DNA of 64,000 nt from Tsukamurella sp. PLM1 (GTDB lineage: Bacteria > Actinomycetota > Actinomycetes > Mycobacteriales > Mycobacteriaceae). The DNA lies in NCBI RefSeq assembly GCF_023168325.1, contig NZ_AP025688.1, forward strand, positions 2,294,001 to 2,358,000, given 5' to 3'. How positions within the stretch are numbered: the stretch's first letter is position 1; every line of letters starts with the position of its first letter. Below are positions 52,203-63,460 of the stretch, one piece after another. A program made the translations under genes and the position numbers. Under the pieces are notes generated by a model that made no database searches, had not been told where the DNA came from, and worked only from the letters and a program-made list of their open reading frames with translations.

Positions 52203-52720
52203 TCAGGAGTCGCCGGGCGCTTTGAAGTCGTCGGCGGAGATCGAATCGAGGAACTCCTTGAACGCCTCGACCTCTTCATCGGCCGGTGGCTCTTCGCCGG
52301 ATTCGCTTGCGCCCGTTTCGGTTTCCTCGTCGGGAAGGAGCAGTCCCGCCTCGGCGAGCACCTCCTCCTCCGCGTAGATCGGCACTTCGAGGCGCACTGC
52401 CATGGCCACGGAGTCCGACGGCCGGGCCGAGACCGTCTGGTCACCGTCGAGCACCAGGTCGGCGAAGAAGGTGCCCCTTGGAGACCCGTGATCCGGACCT
52501 CGGTGAGGGAACGGCCGAGGGTCTCGAGCAGATCGACGATGAGATCGTGCGTGAGCGGCCGGCGCGGCTCCACGCCCTGCAGCTTGATCGCGATGGCGGT
52601 GGCCTCGCCCTGCCCGATCCAGATGGGCAGGTACCGAGGCCCGGAAGCCTCACGCAACAGCAGCACGGGATCGTTCTGCGGCGGGTCCATCCGGATGCCC
52701 GCGACGGTCATCTCGATCAT
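52203..52720 (-). CDS. Bifunctional nuclease-family protein (Rv1829-like, frame-interrupted)
   Basis: About 172 residues, ATG at 52720 (MIEMTVAGIRMDPPQNDPVL). The DUF151 domain shows LPIWIGQGEATAIAIKLQGV, PRPLTHDLIV-type block and LDGDQTVSARPSDSVAMAVR, the family signature, followed by an acidic C-terminal tail. Plant homologues have RNase and DNase activity; the bacterial role is not established. Frame change near 52470. Lies between two MerR-type genes exactly as in M. tuberculosis. Confidence 0.88.
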
Positions 52721-52764
52721 GGTTCCAGCTTACCGGCGACGGCGGCCGCCGACCCACAACCGGG

Positions 52765-53495
52765 TCAGCGGACGGCGTCCTTGACCGCGGCCTTGACCAG
52801 CTGCGTGTGGAAGGTGACCGACAGCGCCGCGAGCTCGCGCACCAGTTCGGCGGCGCGCTCGGCCGCCCCCGCGTCGCCCCCGCGGGCGACGGGGTTGGCG
52901 ATCTGCGCGATCAGGCCGGCCTCGCGATCGGCCGACGTCTTGAAGGCGCGCAGGTGCCGCGCCTCGAGGCCGAACTCGGCGAGCGCCTTCGCGGCCTGCA
53001 CCAGCGACACGGCGTCCTCGTCGAAGAAGCCCGCCTTGCCCGAATTGAGCAGCGCGGACCGCTCCAGCTCGCGCAGGAACGCCTCGTCCGCGCCCGAGCG
53101 GGCCAGCAGGTCGGACCGGCTGATCCGCGTCTGCCGACGCGCCGAGAAGTCGGTGGCGGGCGCCGTCTTGGACGACACCGCTGCGAGCGCGCGGGGCGCA
53201 CGCGGGGCGGGACCGTCGACGGCCTCGCCCCGATCGTGCGCGTCCAGTTGCTCCTTGATGATCTTGAGCGGCAGGTAATAGTCGCGCTGCGCGGTAAGCA
53301 CGTACTTGAGCCGCTCGCAGTCCTTCGGCGAGAACCGCCGATACCCCGACGGGGACCGGTCGGGAGTGACCAGCCCCTCCGACTCGAGGAATCGGATCTT
53401 GGAGATGGTCACGTCCGAAACTCGTCACGAAGACGTTCGAGGACCGCCCCGATCGACATCGCGCTCGGGGCGGATTCCTGACGTGGTGCCGTCAC
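52765..53495 (-). CDS. MerR-type regulator (Rv1828-like, frame-interrupted near start)
   Basis: About 243 residues. The first open frame starts at 53412 with VTISKIRFLESEGLVTPDRS, but the real N-terminus is upstream: GTG at 53495 (MTAPRQESAPSAMSIGAVLE) joined by a missing base near 53417 at RDEFPDVTISK, matching the mycobacterial protein. The helix-turn-helix is followed by QRDYYLPLKIIKEQLDAHDR and a helical C-terminal ligand or dimer domain. Five bases after garA, so co-transcribed. Confidence 0.87.
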
Positions 53496-53500
53496 AGGTG

Positions 53501-53941
53501 TCAGCCCGCGGTGGGGACGAAGAACACCAGCCGGAACTTACCGATCTGCACCTCGTCGCCGTGTGCGAGCGGCGACGCGTCGACCGGCTCGCGGTTGACG
53601 TACGTGCCGTTCAGGCTGCCCACGTCGACCACGGTGAACCCGCCCTCGACGGCGCGGAACTCGGCGTGGCGCCGCGACACGGTGACATCGTCGAGGAAGA
53701 TGTCGCTGTCGGGGTGGCGGCCGGCGGAGGTGGTCTCCTGGTCCAGCAGGAAGCGGGAACCCGCGTTCGGGCCGCGCTTCACCACGAGCAGGGCGGCGCC
53801 GGCCGGGAGGTTGTCGAGGCCCTGGACGGGCGCATCGTTCTCGGGGCCTCCGGAGGCGTCCATCTCGCGGATGATGTCGGCGCGGAACACCGAAGTGGTC
53901 TCAACGGGGGCCGATTCGTTGCCCTTGTCGTTCTCGCTCAC
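53501..53941 (-). CDS. garA: GarA, FHA-domain regulator of glutamate/2-oxoglutarate metabolism
   Basis: Intact protein of 146 residues, GTG at 53941 with AAGGAG. The N-terminal ETTSVFR (residues 14-20) is the PknB/PknG phosphorylation motif. FHA domain with Arg75, Ser89, Arg90, His91 and Asn111 in the phospho-Thr-binding pattern. Unphosphorylated GarA inhibits 2-oxoglutarate dehydrogenase and glutamate dehydrogenase and stimulates glutamate synthase; phosphorylation causes it to bind its own phospho-Thr and switch off. Corresponds to Rv1827. Confidence 0.97.
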   Translation of the reverse strand: MSENDKGNESAPVETTSVFRADIIREMDASGGPENDAPVQGLDNLPAGAALLVVKRGPNAGSRFLLDQETTSAGRHPDSDIFLDDVTVSRRHAEFRAVEGGFTVVDVGSLNGTYVNREPVDASPLAHGDEVQIGKFRLVFFVPTAG

Positions 53942-54079
53942 ATCGCTCCTTCGTCAGTGATTACTGCACAGATCTATGGATCACGGCACCAGATGGACTC
54001 GCTGTCCACGGTACCGCGCCCGGCGCCGGAAAGGCGGCCGGATTCGAACAGCTCTAAAGCCGCTCTAAGGAAGGACGTC

Positions 54080-54484
54080 TCACGCCTCGGCGGTGAGCGC
54101 CTTGTAGGCGTCGGCGTCGAGCAGCTCACCCAGCGCGGACTCGAGATCCTCCGGGGAGGAGGCTTCGATCTCGACGATCCAGCCCTCGCCGTACGGATCC
54201 GAGTTGATCAGGTCCGGGCTCGAATCCAGCTCGCCGTTGATCGCGACGACGGTACCCGACAGCGGCGCGAAGATGTCGGACACGCTCTTGGTGGACTCCA
54301 CCTCCGCGAACGAATCTCCCGAGGTCACCTCGGCGTCGTCCTCCGGGAGCTGCACGAAGACCACGTCGCCCAGCTGGTCCTGCGCGTAGTCGGTGATCCC
54401 GATCCGCACCACCGTGTCGCTCTTCTTCAGCAGCCACTCGTGATCAGGGGTGTACAGCAGTTCTCCAGGGAAGCTGGCACTCAA
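54080..54484 (-). CDS. gcvH: GcvH, glycine cleavage system H protein
   Basis: Intact protein of 134 residues that carries the lipoyl group between the P, T and L proteins. Lipoylated Lys66 in VESTKSVSDIF; N-terminal LYTPDHEWLLKKSDTVVRIG and C-terminal GEGWIVEIE are standard. The start is a TTG at 54484 with AAAGGA about nine bases upstream. About 140 bases before garA on the same strand. gcvP is 7 kb away. Confidence 0.96.
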   Translation of the reverse strand: MSASFPGELLYTPDHEWLLKKSDTVVRIGITDYAQDQLGDVVFVQLPEDDAEVTSGDSFAEVESTKSVSDIFAPLSGTVVAINGELDSSPDLINSDPYGEGWIVEIEASSPEDLESALGELLDADAYKALTAEA

Positions 54485-54572
54485 CGTGGACGTCCTTTCG
54501 CGAGGGCTGTGCGGGCGCGCAGCGGGTTACAACTTAGTGGGCGGCATGATGATTGAGCAACACACCCCCGGG

Positions 54573-55181
54573 TTACCGCACCCGGGGCAGGTCACGCATC
54601 ACCAGCACCGTCTGCCACCAGTAGAGCGCCAGGGTCCACCAGTACATGCCCAGGCCCCAGATGAGGAACGCCCAGCCCAGCGGGTGCATCACGGCACCGA
54701 ACCCGTTGTCGAAGGTCCCGGCCAGCAGCATCGGGAGCGCGTACATCAGCGCCATCGTCGCGGCTTTGCCCAGGTAGAGCGTGGGCAGGGCCGTGATACC
54801 GCGACTGCGCAGCAGCGGCACGGTGCCGGCCAGCACCACCTCGCGGCCGATCGCCAGCGCGATCACCCACCACGGCAGGATCTCGCGCACGCCGAACGCG
54901 ATGGGGATCGCGATCATGTACAGGCGGTCGGCGGCCGGGTCGAGCAGTTCGCCGAGCCGCGTCTGCTGGTTCAGCAGCCGCGCGAGCTTGCCGTCGAGCC
55001 AATCCGTGAACCCCGACACCATGAGCACCACCAGCGCCCAGACGTCGCTGTGCTCCACCAGCAGCAGCCACAGGAACAGCGGCACGCCCAGCAGGCGGAG
55101 CAGACTCAAGGCGTTGGGCACGTTGAGCGCGCTCGGTCGCGTGCCCGGGTCCGACGTTGCCTCCCTCCCCGGCTGGCTCAC
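54573..55181 (-). CDS. CDP-alcohol phosphatidyltransferase (PgsA2-like)
   Basis: Intact membrane enzyme of 202 residues, GTG at 55181, seven bases after secA2. The catalytic motif D-G-x2-A-R-x8-G-x3-D-x3-D is complete: Asp60, Asp63-Gly64, Ala67-Arg68, Gly77, Asp81, Asp85. About six transmembrane helices. It transfers a phosphatidyl group from CDP-diacylglycerol to an alcohol; the positional counterpart Rv1822 is annotated as phosphatidylglycerophosphate synthase PgsA2, but the acceptor is not proven. Confidence 0.88.
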   Translation of the reverse strand: MSQPGREATSDPGTRPSALNVPNALSLLRLLGVPLFLWLLLVEHSDVWALVVLMVSGFTDWLDGKLARLLNQQTRLGELLDPAADRLYMIAIPIAFGVREILPWWVIALAIGREVVLAGTVPLLRSRGITALPTLYLGKAATMALMYALPMLLAGTFDNGFGAVMHPLGWAFLIWGLGMYWWTLALYWWQTVLVMRDLPRVR

Positions 55182-55188
55182 GTCCCGC

Positions 55189-57492
55189 TCAGATCATCCC
55201 GAACATGTTCGCCATGCCCTTCGTGGCGAACGGGTTGTCGTGGACCATGTAGGTCCAGGTCAACGTGTTGCGCCCGAGATCGGCGCCCGCCAGGTCGATC
55301 CCGTCGGCGGTGATCTCCGCCTCCCGTAACGTCTCGCGGGCACGGCGCACCGCCTCGTCCGGGAGCTTGCGGAACTCCTCGATCACGAGCCGGTGGAACT
55401 CGTCGAGCGGAGACTGACGTCCCAGCGCCCGCAGGTGGATCGTGGTCTGCACCTCGGAGACGAACGCCAGGTGCTCGGCCCAGGTCCGGTCCAGGTGGTA
55501 CAGGAAGGCCTCGCGGGCCGCCTGCTCGAGCACGTCGTCGTCGATCTCCGCGCGGAGCGCGTCCAGCCGCTCGGGCTCGTACTCCTCGAAGTCCACCAGC
55601 GGCCGGTCGGTGGTCAGGAGCGTGTGCCGGCGCGCCATCACCAGGTCGCGCTGCTGGTTCACGAGCTGGTTGTACCGCCACGTGTTGGCGTGCGTCTCGA
55701 GCATCCCGCCCTCGGCGACGCGCTGCGCCGAGTCGAGCATGTCGGCGGCCTTGCCGCGGGGGAACTCGCCGGTCTCCGGGTCGGCGCCGCCCGGCGAGCG
55801 CTTGAGCGGAAGGTGCCGCTCCACGATCGGGTCCTCGACGGACGCGAAGATCACCGAGGTCCCCGGATCGCCCTGGCGGCCCGCCCGGCCGCGCAGCTGC
55901 TGATCGAGCCGCTCCGTGTCGTGCAGACCCGTGCCGACCACCGCGAGCCCGCCGAGCTCGGCCACCTCGTCGTGCTCGGCGCTGTCGTCGCCGGCGTCGT
56001 GCCCGCCGAGCTTGATGTCGGTACCACGGCCCGCCATCTGCGTCGAGACGGTGACCGCGCCCCGGGTCCCGGCGTCGGCGATGATCCGCGCCTCGTCGGC
56101 GTCGTTCTTGGCGTTGAGCACGGTCGCGGTCACGCCCGAGATCTTGAGCATGTGTACCAGCTCCTCGGACTCGGCCACGTCGTGCGTGCCGATCAGCACC
56201 GGCTGGCCCGTCTCGTGCACCTCGCGCACGTAGTCCACGATCGCGGCGACCTTGTTGCCCTTGTTGTCGAAGACGCGCATCGGCTGGTCGACGCGGATGT
56301 TCGGCGTGTTGGGCGGGATCTGCGAGACGCCGAGGTCGTAGAACTGGCGCAGCTGCTCGCCCGCGGCGATCGCGGTGCCGGTCATGCCACACACCAGCGC
56401 GTAGCGCTGCAGCAGGGCCTGCACGGTGATCGTGTCGATCACCTCGCCCGAATCCGTCTGCGAGAGCCCCTCCTTCGCCTCGACCGCCGCCTGCAGACCG
56501 TCGGGCCAGCGCTGCAGCTCGGCGACGCGGCCGCGGGAGGAGTTGATGAGCTTCACCTCGCCGTCGCGGACGATGTAGTGCACGTCCCGCTCGACCAGCG
56601 AGTAGGCGTGCAGCGCGATGTTCACCTGCGGGAGCGTGGAACCGACGTGCGCGTCGGAGTACAGGTCGATGCCGCCCAGTTCCTCCTCAACCAGGCGGGC
56701 GCCGTCGTCGGTGAGGAACGCCGACTTGCCGTCGGAGTCGACCTCGTAGTGCTTGCCCTGGCGGAGCCGGGCAACGACCTCCATGATCGCGGCCTGCGGC
56801 ACGTCTCCCTTGACGGATCCGGCGAGCACGAGCGGGATCAGCGCCTCGTCGACGAGCACGGAATCCGCCTCGTCCACGATCGCGACATCGGGCTTCGGCG
56901 AGAGCAGGTCCTCGGCGCGGGTCGCGAGCTGATCGCGCAGCACGTCGAAGCCGATCTCGTTGACCGAGCCGTACACCACGTCCTTCGCGTAGGCCGCACG
57001 CCGCTCCTCGCGGGTCGAGGACTCGGCCACGTACCCGACGGTGACGTCGAGCAGGTCGAAGAACGGCTTCATCCACTCAGCGTCGCGTCGCGCCAGGTAG
57101 TCGTTCGGGGAGATCACGTGCACGCTGCGCCCGGCCAGCGCCATGCCCGCGGCGGCGACGGCCCCGGCGAGGGTCTTGCCCTCGCCGGTGGCCATCTCGA
57201 CCACGTCGCCCTCGAGCAGCCGGTCGGCGCCCTGCAACTGCACGTCGAAGGGGCGCAGCCCCAGAGCGCGGTCCGCGGCCTCGCGGGCGACGGCGATGAA
57301 CCTCGCGCGGTCCTGTGTCTTCGCGTCGTAGACGTCCAGCGCCAGCGCGGCGTCGGGGAACTCCGCATCGGAGAGCCCCTGCGCCCACTCGTCGAATGCG
57401 GCCGACTGCTCGATCAGCGCGACGGACCGGGACTGGTTCCGCGTGCTCTGCGCGCCGAGCACCTTCCACACCTTGTTGCTGAACCTGCCCAC
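55189..57492 (-). CDS. secA2: SecA2, accessory preprotein translocase ATPase
   Basis: Intact ATPase of 767 residues that drives export of a subset of proteins through the Sec channel in actinobacteria. Walker A ATGEGKT (101-107), DEAD (207-210), [19 protein letters not shown] and [14 protein letters not shown] in the second nucleotide-binding domain. Shorter than SecA1 (about 950) and without its zinc-binding C-terminal tail, as usual for SecA2. Start at 57492 ([13 protein letters not shown]). Longest uninterrupted gene in the window. Corresponds to Rv1821. Confidence 0.96.
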   Translation of the reverse strand: MGRFSNKVWKVLGAQSTRNQSRSVALIEQSAAFDEWAQGLSDAEFPDAALALDVYDAKTQDRARFIAVAREAADRALGLRPFDVQLQGADRLLEGDVVEMATGEGKTLAGAVAAAGMALAGRSVHVISPNDYLARRDAEWMKPFFDLLDVTVGYVAESSTREERRAAYAKDVVYGSVNEIGFDVLRDQLATRAEDLLSPKPDVAIVDEADSVLVDEALIPLVLAGSVKGDVPQAAIMEVVARLRQGKHYEVDSDGKSAFLTDDGARLVEEELGGIDLYSDAHVGSTLPQVNIALHAYSLVERDVHYIVRDGEVKLINSSRGRVAELQRWPDGLQAAVEAKEGLSQTDSGEVIDTITVQALLQRYALVCGMTGTAIAAGEQLRQFYDLGVSQIPPNTPNIRVDQPMRVFDNKGNKVAAIVDYVREVHETGQPVLIGTHDVAESEELVHMLKISGVTATVLNAKNDADEARIIADAGTRGAVTVSTQMAGRGTDIKLGGHDAGDDSAEHDEVAELGGLAVVGTGLHDTERLDQQLRGRAGRQGDPGTSVIFASVEDPIVERHLPLKRSPGGADPETGEFPRGKAADMLDSAQRVAEGGMLETHANTWRYNQLVNQQRDLVMARRHTLLTTDRPLVDFEEYEPERLDALRAEIDDDVLEQAAREAFLYHLDRTWAEHLAFVSEVQTTIHLRALGRQSPLDEFHRLVIEEFRKLPDEAVRRARETLREAEITADGIDLAGADLGRNTLTWTYMVHDNPFATKGMANMFGMI

Positions 57493-57545
57493 GGGACCTC
57501 CGCACTCGACTCTCGACCGCTTGCGCAGTCGAGACTACCGGGGCG

Positions 57546-59024
57546 TCAGAGCGCCGCGAAGTACGCCGTGGAGAAGCCGACCGCGCCGATCGCCACACGG
57601 TAGATGTCGCGGTTGACGTTGTCGATGGTGTCGCGGGGGCTGTGGTAGTTCGGGTCGTAGATCTCGCCGACCGTGCCACCCCACTGCCGCTGCTGCGCCT
57701 CGGTCTTCTTGCCGTCCGCGCCGGTGTCCGCTCCGCCCGACGCGATGCCGACATCCTTGAACGGGCCGTAGTCGGACCGGCCATCGAAGGCCGAGGCCTC
57801 GACTGGCACGTTCCGCCACGCGAAGTAGTTCCGGAAGACCTGCTCGATGACGCCCGAGCCCGCCGGCCCGGCGCCCCCGTCGAGCTTCGAGGAACCGTCA
57901 CCGTCGAACGTGAAGTAGCCGCCGTTGGGCGAGCCGAGCATGTCGAAGTTGAGGTAGCGCGTGATCTTCGACGCCTGCTCCTCGCTCAGCGAGGACACGT
58001 AGTGCTCCGATCCGACGAGGCCCTCCTCCTCCGCGCCCCACAGCGCGAAGCGGACCTTGTTCTTCACGTCGGCACCGGCGCCGAGCTTGGCCGCCGTCTC
58101 CAGGACCGCGGCCGAGCCCGTACCGTTGTCGTTGATGCCCGGCCCCTCGGTGACGCCGTCCAGGTGCGCGCCGACCATCTGGACGTTGGCGTCGTCGCCC
58201 TTCTCGGTCTCCGCGAGCACGTTCCAGGTCTTGGCCTTCTGGGTCTTCGCGTCGACGGTCAGCGTGAGGTCCTGGCCGTCGGCGATCGGTGCGTCCTGCG
58301 CGACGCCGACCACGGCGATGGAGGCACCGTCGTCGAGGCCCAGTGTGCCGCCCTTCCAGTCCCCTGGCGCGTTGTTGACGATGACGAGCGCCTTCGCCCC
58401 CTTCGCGGCCGCGGTCTTGTACTTGTCGCCGAAGGTGCACGTGCCGCGCTGCACCACCGCGATGGACCCCTCCGTCACCTTCTGCAGGTCGGCCTCGAGC
58501 ACCCCTGGTTGCCCGTGACGACCGCCTTCGCGGTGACGGTGCCCTCGGTGGCGCCGGAGAACGACAGCGCCGCGGCCTTGACGGGCGCGCCCGCCGCCGG
58601 ACGTCGACCTTCGACGCCGTCCAGACCGCCGTCGTGAACTCCTGGCGCGTGGGCTTGTACCCGCGTCGCGGAGCACCTTCTCGGCGTACTCGACGCTCTG
58701 CTCGTAGCCCGGCGACCCCAGGGCGCGGTTGCCGCCGTTGCGGTTCGCGATGTCCTGGAACGCCTGCAGGTGGGCCACGGCACCGTCGAGCGTGACGGCG
58801 TCCGCGAGCGCACGGGCCTTGCCCGTGGCACCGGCGTCGTCGGCCGCGCCGGCTGGGGCCGGTCGCGCGGCGCTGCTGGGGCCGCTGGCCGCACCACTGC
58901 TGGGCGCCGCGCTCGCGGCCACGGAGTCCGACGGTGCCGCCTCGTCGCCGGAGGTGCCGCAGCCCGCGACGGCCAGTCCCACGGCGGTGAGCGCGGTGAC
59001 GACCCGGATGGTGGTGGAGTTCAT
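57546..59024 (-). CDS. M28-family zinc aminopeptidase lipoprotein with PA domain (frame-interrupted)
   Basis: About 492 residues, ATG at 59024. Lipobox LAVAGC (Cys about 22), an Ala/Ser/Pro-rich linker, a PA domain (IAVVQRGTCTFGDKYKTAAA, KGAKALVIVNN) and the M28 peptidase domain with zinc ligands in GAHLDGVTEGPGINDNGTG, ALWGAEEEGLVGSEHY, YLNFDMLGS and YDPNYHSPRDTIDNV. Anchored outside the membrane and likely trims peptides. Frame disturbance (at least two indels) between 58500 and 58690. LpqL-like in layout. Divergent from the FAD/Fe-S gene. Confidence 0.9.
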   Translation of the reverse strand: MNSTTIRVVTALTAVGLAVAGCGTSGDEAAPSDSVAASAAPSSGAASGPSSAARPAPAGAADDAGATGKARALADAVTLDGAVAHLQAFQDIANRNGGNRALGSPGYEQSVEYAEKVLRDAGTSPRARSSRRRSGRRRRSTSGGGRARQGRGAVVLRRHRGHRHREGGRHGQPGVLEADLQKVTEGSIAVVQRGTCTFGDKYKTAAAKGAKALVIVNNAPGDWKGGTLGLDDGASIAVVGVAQDAPIADGQDLTLTVDAKTQKAKTWNVLAETEKGDDANVQMVGAHLDGVTEGPGINDNGTGSAAVLETAAKLGAGADVKNKVRFALWGAEEEGLVGSEHYVSSLSEEQASKITRYLNFDMLGSPNGGYFTFDGDGSSKLDGGAGPAGSGVIEQVFRNYFAWRNVPVEASAFDGRSDYGPFKDVGIASGGADTGADGKKTEAQQRQWGGTVGEIYDPNYHSPRDTIDNVNRDIYRVAIGAVGFSTAYFAAL

Positions 59025-59076
59025 TCGCCTATGCAACATGACTCCCATTACATACGCATGGGCGGATGATTGCGGG

Positions 59077-61953
59077 GTGAACACACACTTTCCCGACGAG
59101 ACGGCGCGGCGGCTGGCCGCGGCGGGGGTGGCCGTCGAGACGTCGGAGCTGCGCCGCGCGGAATACGCCTACGACGCCTCCAACTACCGCGTGGAGCCGC
59201 TCGCGGTCGCGTTCCCGCGCACCGTCGACGACGTGGTTTCGGCCGTCCGCGCATGCCGTGACCTGAGCATCCCCGTCATCGGGCGCGGCGGAGGGACATC
59301 GATGGCGGGCAACGCGATCGGGACCGGGCTGGTGCTCGACTGCTCACGACATCTGACCGCGATCCACGCAGTCGACGAGGCCGCCGGAGTCGCGGACGTC
59401 GACCCCGGGGTGGTCCTAGCGGAGCTCACGCGCACCGTGGAGGCGCGGACCGGGGGACGAATGACCTTCGCGCCCGATCCCTCGTCCCGCACCCGCGCGA
59501 CGATCGGCGGGGCCATCGGCAACGACGCCTGCGGGAATCACTCGGTGCGCCACGGCCGAATGTCCGACCACGTGCTCGAACTCGACCTGGTGACCGCGGA
59601 CGGGCTCCGGATCACCGCCGCGGAACGCGGGCTGCGGGCCACCGACCCGCGCGACGTCGCCGCCGCCGCGCGCGGACGAACTCAACGCGCGGCTGCGGGA
59701 CCTGGCGGCGGAGAACCTGGCACTGTTCCGGACGGGCTGAGCACGATCCCGCGGCAGGTCTCGGGCTACCACCTCGACCACCTGTTGCCGGAGAACCGGT
59801 TCGACGTGGCACGGTCGCTCGTCGGGTCCGAGGGGACGTGCGCGATCGTCGTGCGCGCCCGCGTGCGGCTGGTGCCCAAGCCGTCCAGCGCGCTGCTCGT
59901 GTGCCTCGGCTACCGCGACGTGGTCGACGCCGCCCGCGACATCGGGGCCGTGCTCGAGTTCTCCCCGGCCGCGGTGGAGGGCGTCGACGAGCAGATCGTC
60001 GCCACGATGCGCGCACGCCGCGGCGTGGACTCCGTCGCGGCCCTGCCGGCCGGGGGCGCGTGGCTCTACGTCGACATCGACGGCGAGGACCCCGGCACCG
60101 TCGAGGCCCGGGCGCACGAGCTGCTCGACCGGCTCCGAGCGCACGGCCGCCTCGTGGACGGCCGGGTCGTGCCGGACCCCGGCGAGCGGGCGTCGCTGTG
60201 GCGGGTGCGCGAGGACGGTGCCGGGCTGTCGTCGCGGCTCGCATCCGGCGGCGAGTCGTGGCCGGGGTGGGAGGACTCCGCGGTCGCGCCGGAACGCCTC
60301 GCCGACTACCTGGCCGAGTTCCGCGACCTGCTCGCCGAGCACGACCTCGACGGGGTGATGTACGGCCACTTCGGCGCCGGCTGCATGCACATCCGGATCA
60401 CCTACGACCTCCGTTCCGACGAGGGCCGTGCGGTGTTCCGCCGGTTCACCGCGGCCGCAGCGGAACTGGTGGTGCGGCACGGGGCTCGCTGTCGGGCGAG
60501 CACGGCGACGGGCGCGCGCGGTCGGAGTTCCTGCCGGTGATGTACCCCGCGATGCTCGCCGCGTTCGACGCGTTCCACCGGATCTGGGATCCGTCGGGGC
60601 TGCTGAACCCCGCGTCCATCGTGGATCCGGATCCGGTCGACGCGAACCTGGCTCTCGACGGCGTGCCGGACCGCCCGTGGCCCACGCACGTCCGCCTTCC
60701 CGCGCACGGTTCGGGCGTCGACCCGTTCGTGCATGCGGTGCAGGGCTGCATCGGCGTGGGCAAGTGCCGCTCCGCCGCGGGCGGCGTGATGTGCCCCAGC
60801 TACCGCGCGACCGGCGACGAGACCGATTCCACGCGCGGACGGGCCCGAGCGCTGCAGGAGATGGTGCGGAGCTCGGCGACCGTGGCCGAGGGCTGGCGCT
60901 CCGAGACGGTCCGCGAGGCCCTGGACCTGTGCCTGTCCTGCAGGGCCTGCTCCACCGACTGCCCGACCGGCGTCGACATGGCCACCTACAAGTCGGAGTT
61001 CCTCGCGCACTACTACGACGGCCGGCTGCGGCCCGTCTCGCACTACACTCTGGGGCGGCTGCCGGTGTGGCTGAAGCTGGCCGGCTTCGCGGCGCCGGTC
61101 GCCAACGCGGTTCTCCGGACGCCTCTCTCGCGCCTCATAACCGCGCTGGGCGGGGTGTCCCGCGAGCGAGTCCTGCCCCGGTTCGCGTCCCGGCGCGCCT
61201 GGCGCCGCGAGGTCGCGGCCGCCCTGTCCGACGGTGCCCCGCCCCGCGGTCCGCGGGTGGTCCTGTTCGCGGATACCTTCACGCGCGGCCTGCGGCCCGC
61301 GGTGGCGGGTGCGGCGGCCCGAGTACTGGACCGCGCGGGCCGGCGGGTCGAGTGCTCCGCCGATGTGTGCTGCGGTCTGACCTGGATCTCGACCGGGCAG
61401 CTCGCCATCGCGGCGAAACGCCTGGCGGGCGCCGCGGCCGCGCTGGACGACGGCACCGCCGACCCGATCGTCGTGATCGAACCGAGCTGCGCCGCCGCGC
61501 TGCGCAAGGACCTCCCGGACCTGGTGCCCACCGACGCCGCCCGCCGCGTCGCGGCGCGGGTGCACACCTTCGCCTCGTACGCGGACGCGATGCTGCGCGA
61601 AGGGTGGCGCCCCGCGCCCGCGAGCGGCGTGCCGTACGAGGTCGTGCTCCAGACGCACTGCCACGAGTACGCGGTGTTCGGGGCGGGCGCGCACCGCCGG
61701 ATCCTCGAGGCCGCCGGCACGACAGTGCGCGACGCGACCGGATGCTGCGGCGTGGCAGGCAATTTCGGCTTCGAGCGCCGGCACTTCGACGTGAGCATGA
61801 AGGTCGCGGAGCAGGCCCGCCCCGGCGCTCAGGTCCGCGCCGGAAGGCGCCGCGGTCCTCACGGACGGGTTCTCGTGCGCGATGCAGGTGGCGCAACTCG
61901 GCGCGGCGCCGGGGAGACACCTCGCGGAGCTGCTCGACCCAAGCACACGATAG
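59077..61953 (+). CDS. FAD-linked oxidase/Fe-S oxidoreductase fusion, D-lactate dehydrogenase-like (frame-interrupted)
   Basis: About 959 residues, GTG at 59077. PCMH-type FAD domain (PVIGRGGGTSMAGNAIGTGL; TIGGAIGNDACGNHSVRHG), FAD-linked oxidase C-terminal domain (GSLSGEHGDGRARSEFLP), a two-cluster ferredoxin region (CLSCRACSTDCPTGVD) and two CCG heterodisulfide-reductase-like motifs (DVCCGLTWISTG; TGCCGVAGNFGFE). Members oxidise D-lactate, glycolate or similar 2-hydroxyacids and pass electrons to quinone. Frame changes near 59680, 60490 and 61840; corrected end LAELLDPSTR at 61953. Confidence 0.9.
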
Positions 61954-61974
61954 CGGCGCGACGGCCCGAACCCG

Positions 61975-62807
61975 TCACGTCGCGTCGAGCTGCTCGAGCA
62001 GCAAGGTCGTGATCGCCTCGGGCGCGTGCTCGGGCGCCCAGTGCGAGACGTCCTCGAGCATCTCGAAGCGGTACGGGCCGGTGCAGTGGTCCTTCGTCGC
62101 GAACGCGGCGACGTCGCCGAACGCTACGTCGTCGGTGGTCCACACGTACAGGGTGGGAGTCTCGACGGGGCCGATCGCGGTAGGCGGGCGCCCCGCGCGG
62201 TACCAGTTGAGCGCTGCGGTGAGCGCGCCCGGCTCCCGGAGGCGCTGGACGTACTCGTCCACCGCACCGGCGGGGACGTCCCGCCCGAACAGCCTGCGGA
62301 GCTCCCGCGCACCGTCGGCCAGCATGGCGTTCTCGGTGGCGGGCGCGTTGCGCCACTCGAGCATGTACCGCGACCGGTTCGCCTGGTCCTCGTCGGTGCG
62401 CATGGCGTGGCCGAGCGCCGCCGGGTGCGGCGTGGAGACGACGGTGAGCGAGCGCAGCCGGCCGGGGTGTTCGGCGGCCGTCCACCAGGCGACCGCGCCG
62501 CCCCAGTCGTGGCCGACGAGATCGAACCTCTCCCAGCCGAGCGCGTCGGCGATGGCGATCGCGTCGGACACCAGCTCGGACATCCCGTACTCGGCGGGCG
62601 CGTCGGGCCGCACCCCGGGGAGTAGCCGCGCTGGTCCGGGGCCACGGCGCGGAAGCCCTTCTCCCCCAACACCGCGACCTGGTGACTCCACTCGGTCGCA
62701 GCCTCGGGGAATCCGTGGAGCAGGAGGACGGGCCGGCCGGTCTCGGGACCGGCGGCGATGGCGTCGAAGGAGCCCGCGGGCGTGGCGATGCTCAGATGTT
62801 CGGTCAC
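61975..62807 (-). CDS. Epoxide hydrolase-like alpha/beta hydrolase (frame-interrupted)
   Basis: About 277 residues, GTG at 62807. Oxyanion motif LLHGFPEAATEW, nucleophile elbow VGHDWGG with Asp (as in epoxide hydrolases and haloalkane dehalogenases, not Ser), and the His in EDVSHWAPEHAPEAI. One frame change near 62625: RGYSPGVRPDAPAEYG requires C5 where the sequence has C4. Substrate unknown. Divergent from the MDMPI-type gene. Confidence 0.87.
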
Positions 62808-62859
62808 GGATCCCAGGCTATGGCACGCACGTGTCGGTGGCCCGTGCAACAGTGACGCC

Positions 62860-63428
62860 ATGACCGAACTCAGCTCCCTCTCCCCGCCGACCGTCACCGC
62901 GCCGTGGCGGCCGCCTTCGCGGACGTCGCCGGCGCCGTCACCGATTGGGACGCGCAGACGCCCGTCCCCGAGTGGAAGGCCCGGGACGTCGTCGGCCACC
63001 TCGTCGAATGGCTCCCCGGGTTCCTCGCGGGCGCCGGCGTCGAGCTTCCGGGCGCGCCGGCGGACGCGGCGGCTCCGGCCGCCGCCTTCGGCCGGCTCAC
63101 CGAGGCCGTGCAGGCCCTGCTCGACGCGCCGGACGCCGATCGCGTCGTGACCCATCCGATGCTCGGCGAGAAGCAGCTCGATCAGCTGCTGGACCAGTTC
63201 TACAGCGCCGACGTCTTCATGCACACCTGGGACCTCGCCCGCTCCAGCGGGATCACCCCGCAGCTCGACCCGGGGTTCGCGCGGGCGCTGCACGGCGGGC
63301 TCGAGGCGATGGGGCCGATGCTGCAGCAGTCCGGGCAGTTCGGGGCGCCGATCCCCGTGCCCGACGGCACCGACGACGTGGTCTCGCTGATGGCGTTCAT
63401 CGGGCGGGACCCGCAGTTCACCCCCTGA
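62860..63428 (+). CDS. TIGR03086/MDMPI (DinB-like) family protein (frame-interrupted near start)
   Basis: About 189 residues, ATG at 62860. The mycothiol-dependent maleylpyruvate isomerase-type N-terminal fold is seen in VPEWKARDVVGHLVEWLPGF (metal His in VGHLVEW) and DVFMHTWDLARSSG (second His). One missing base near 62905 joins MTELSSLSP to ADRHRAVAAAFADVAGA. Family members are thiol-dependent transferases or uncharacterised; the substrate is unknown. Confidence 0.83.
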
Positions 63429-63460
63429 TCCACCCGGGACGGGCCCGCGGAAGCGGCGCG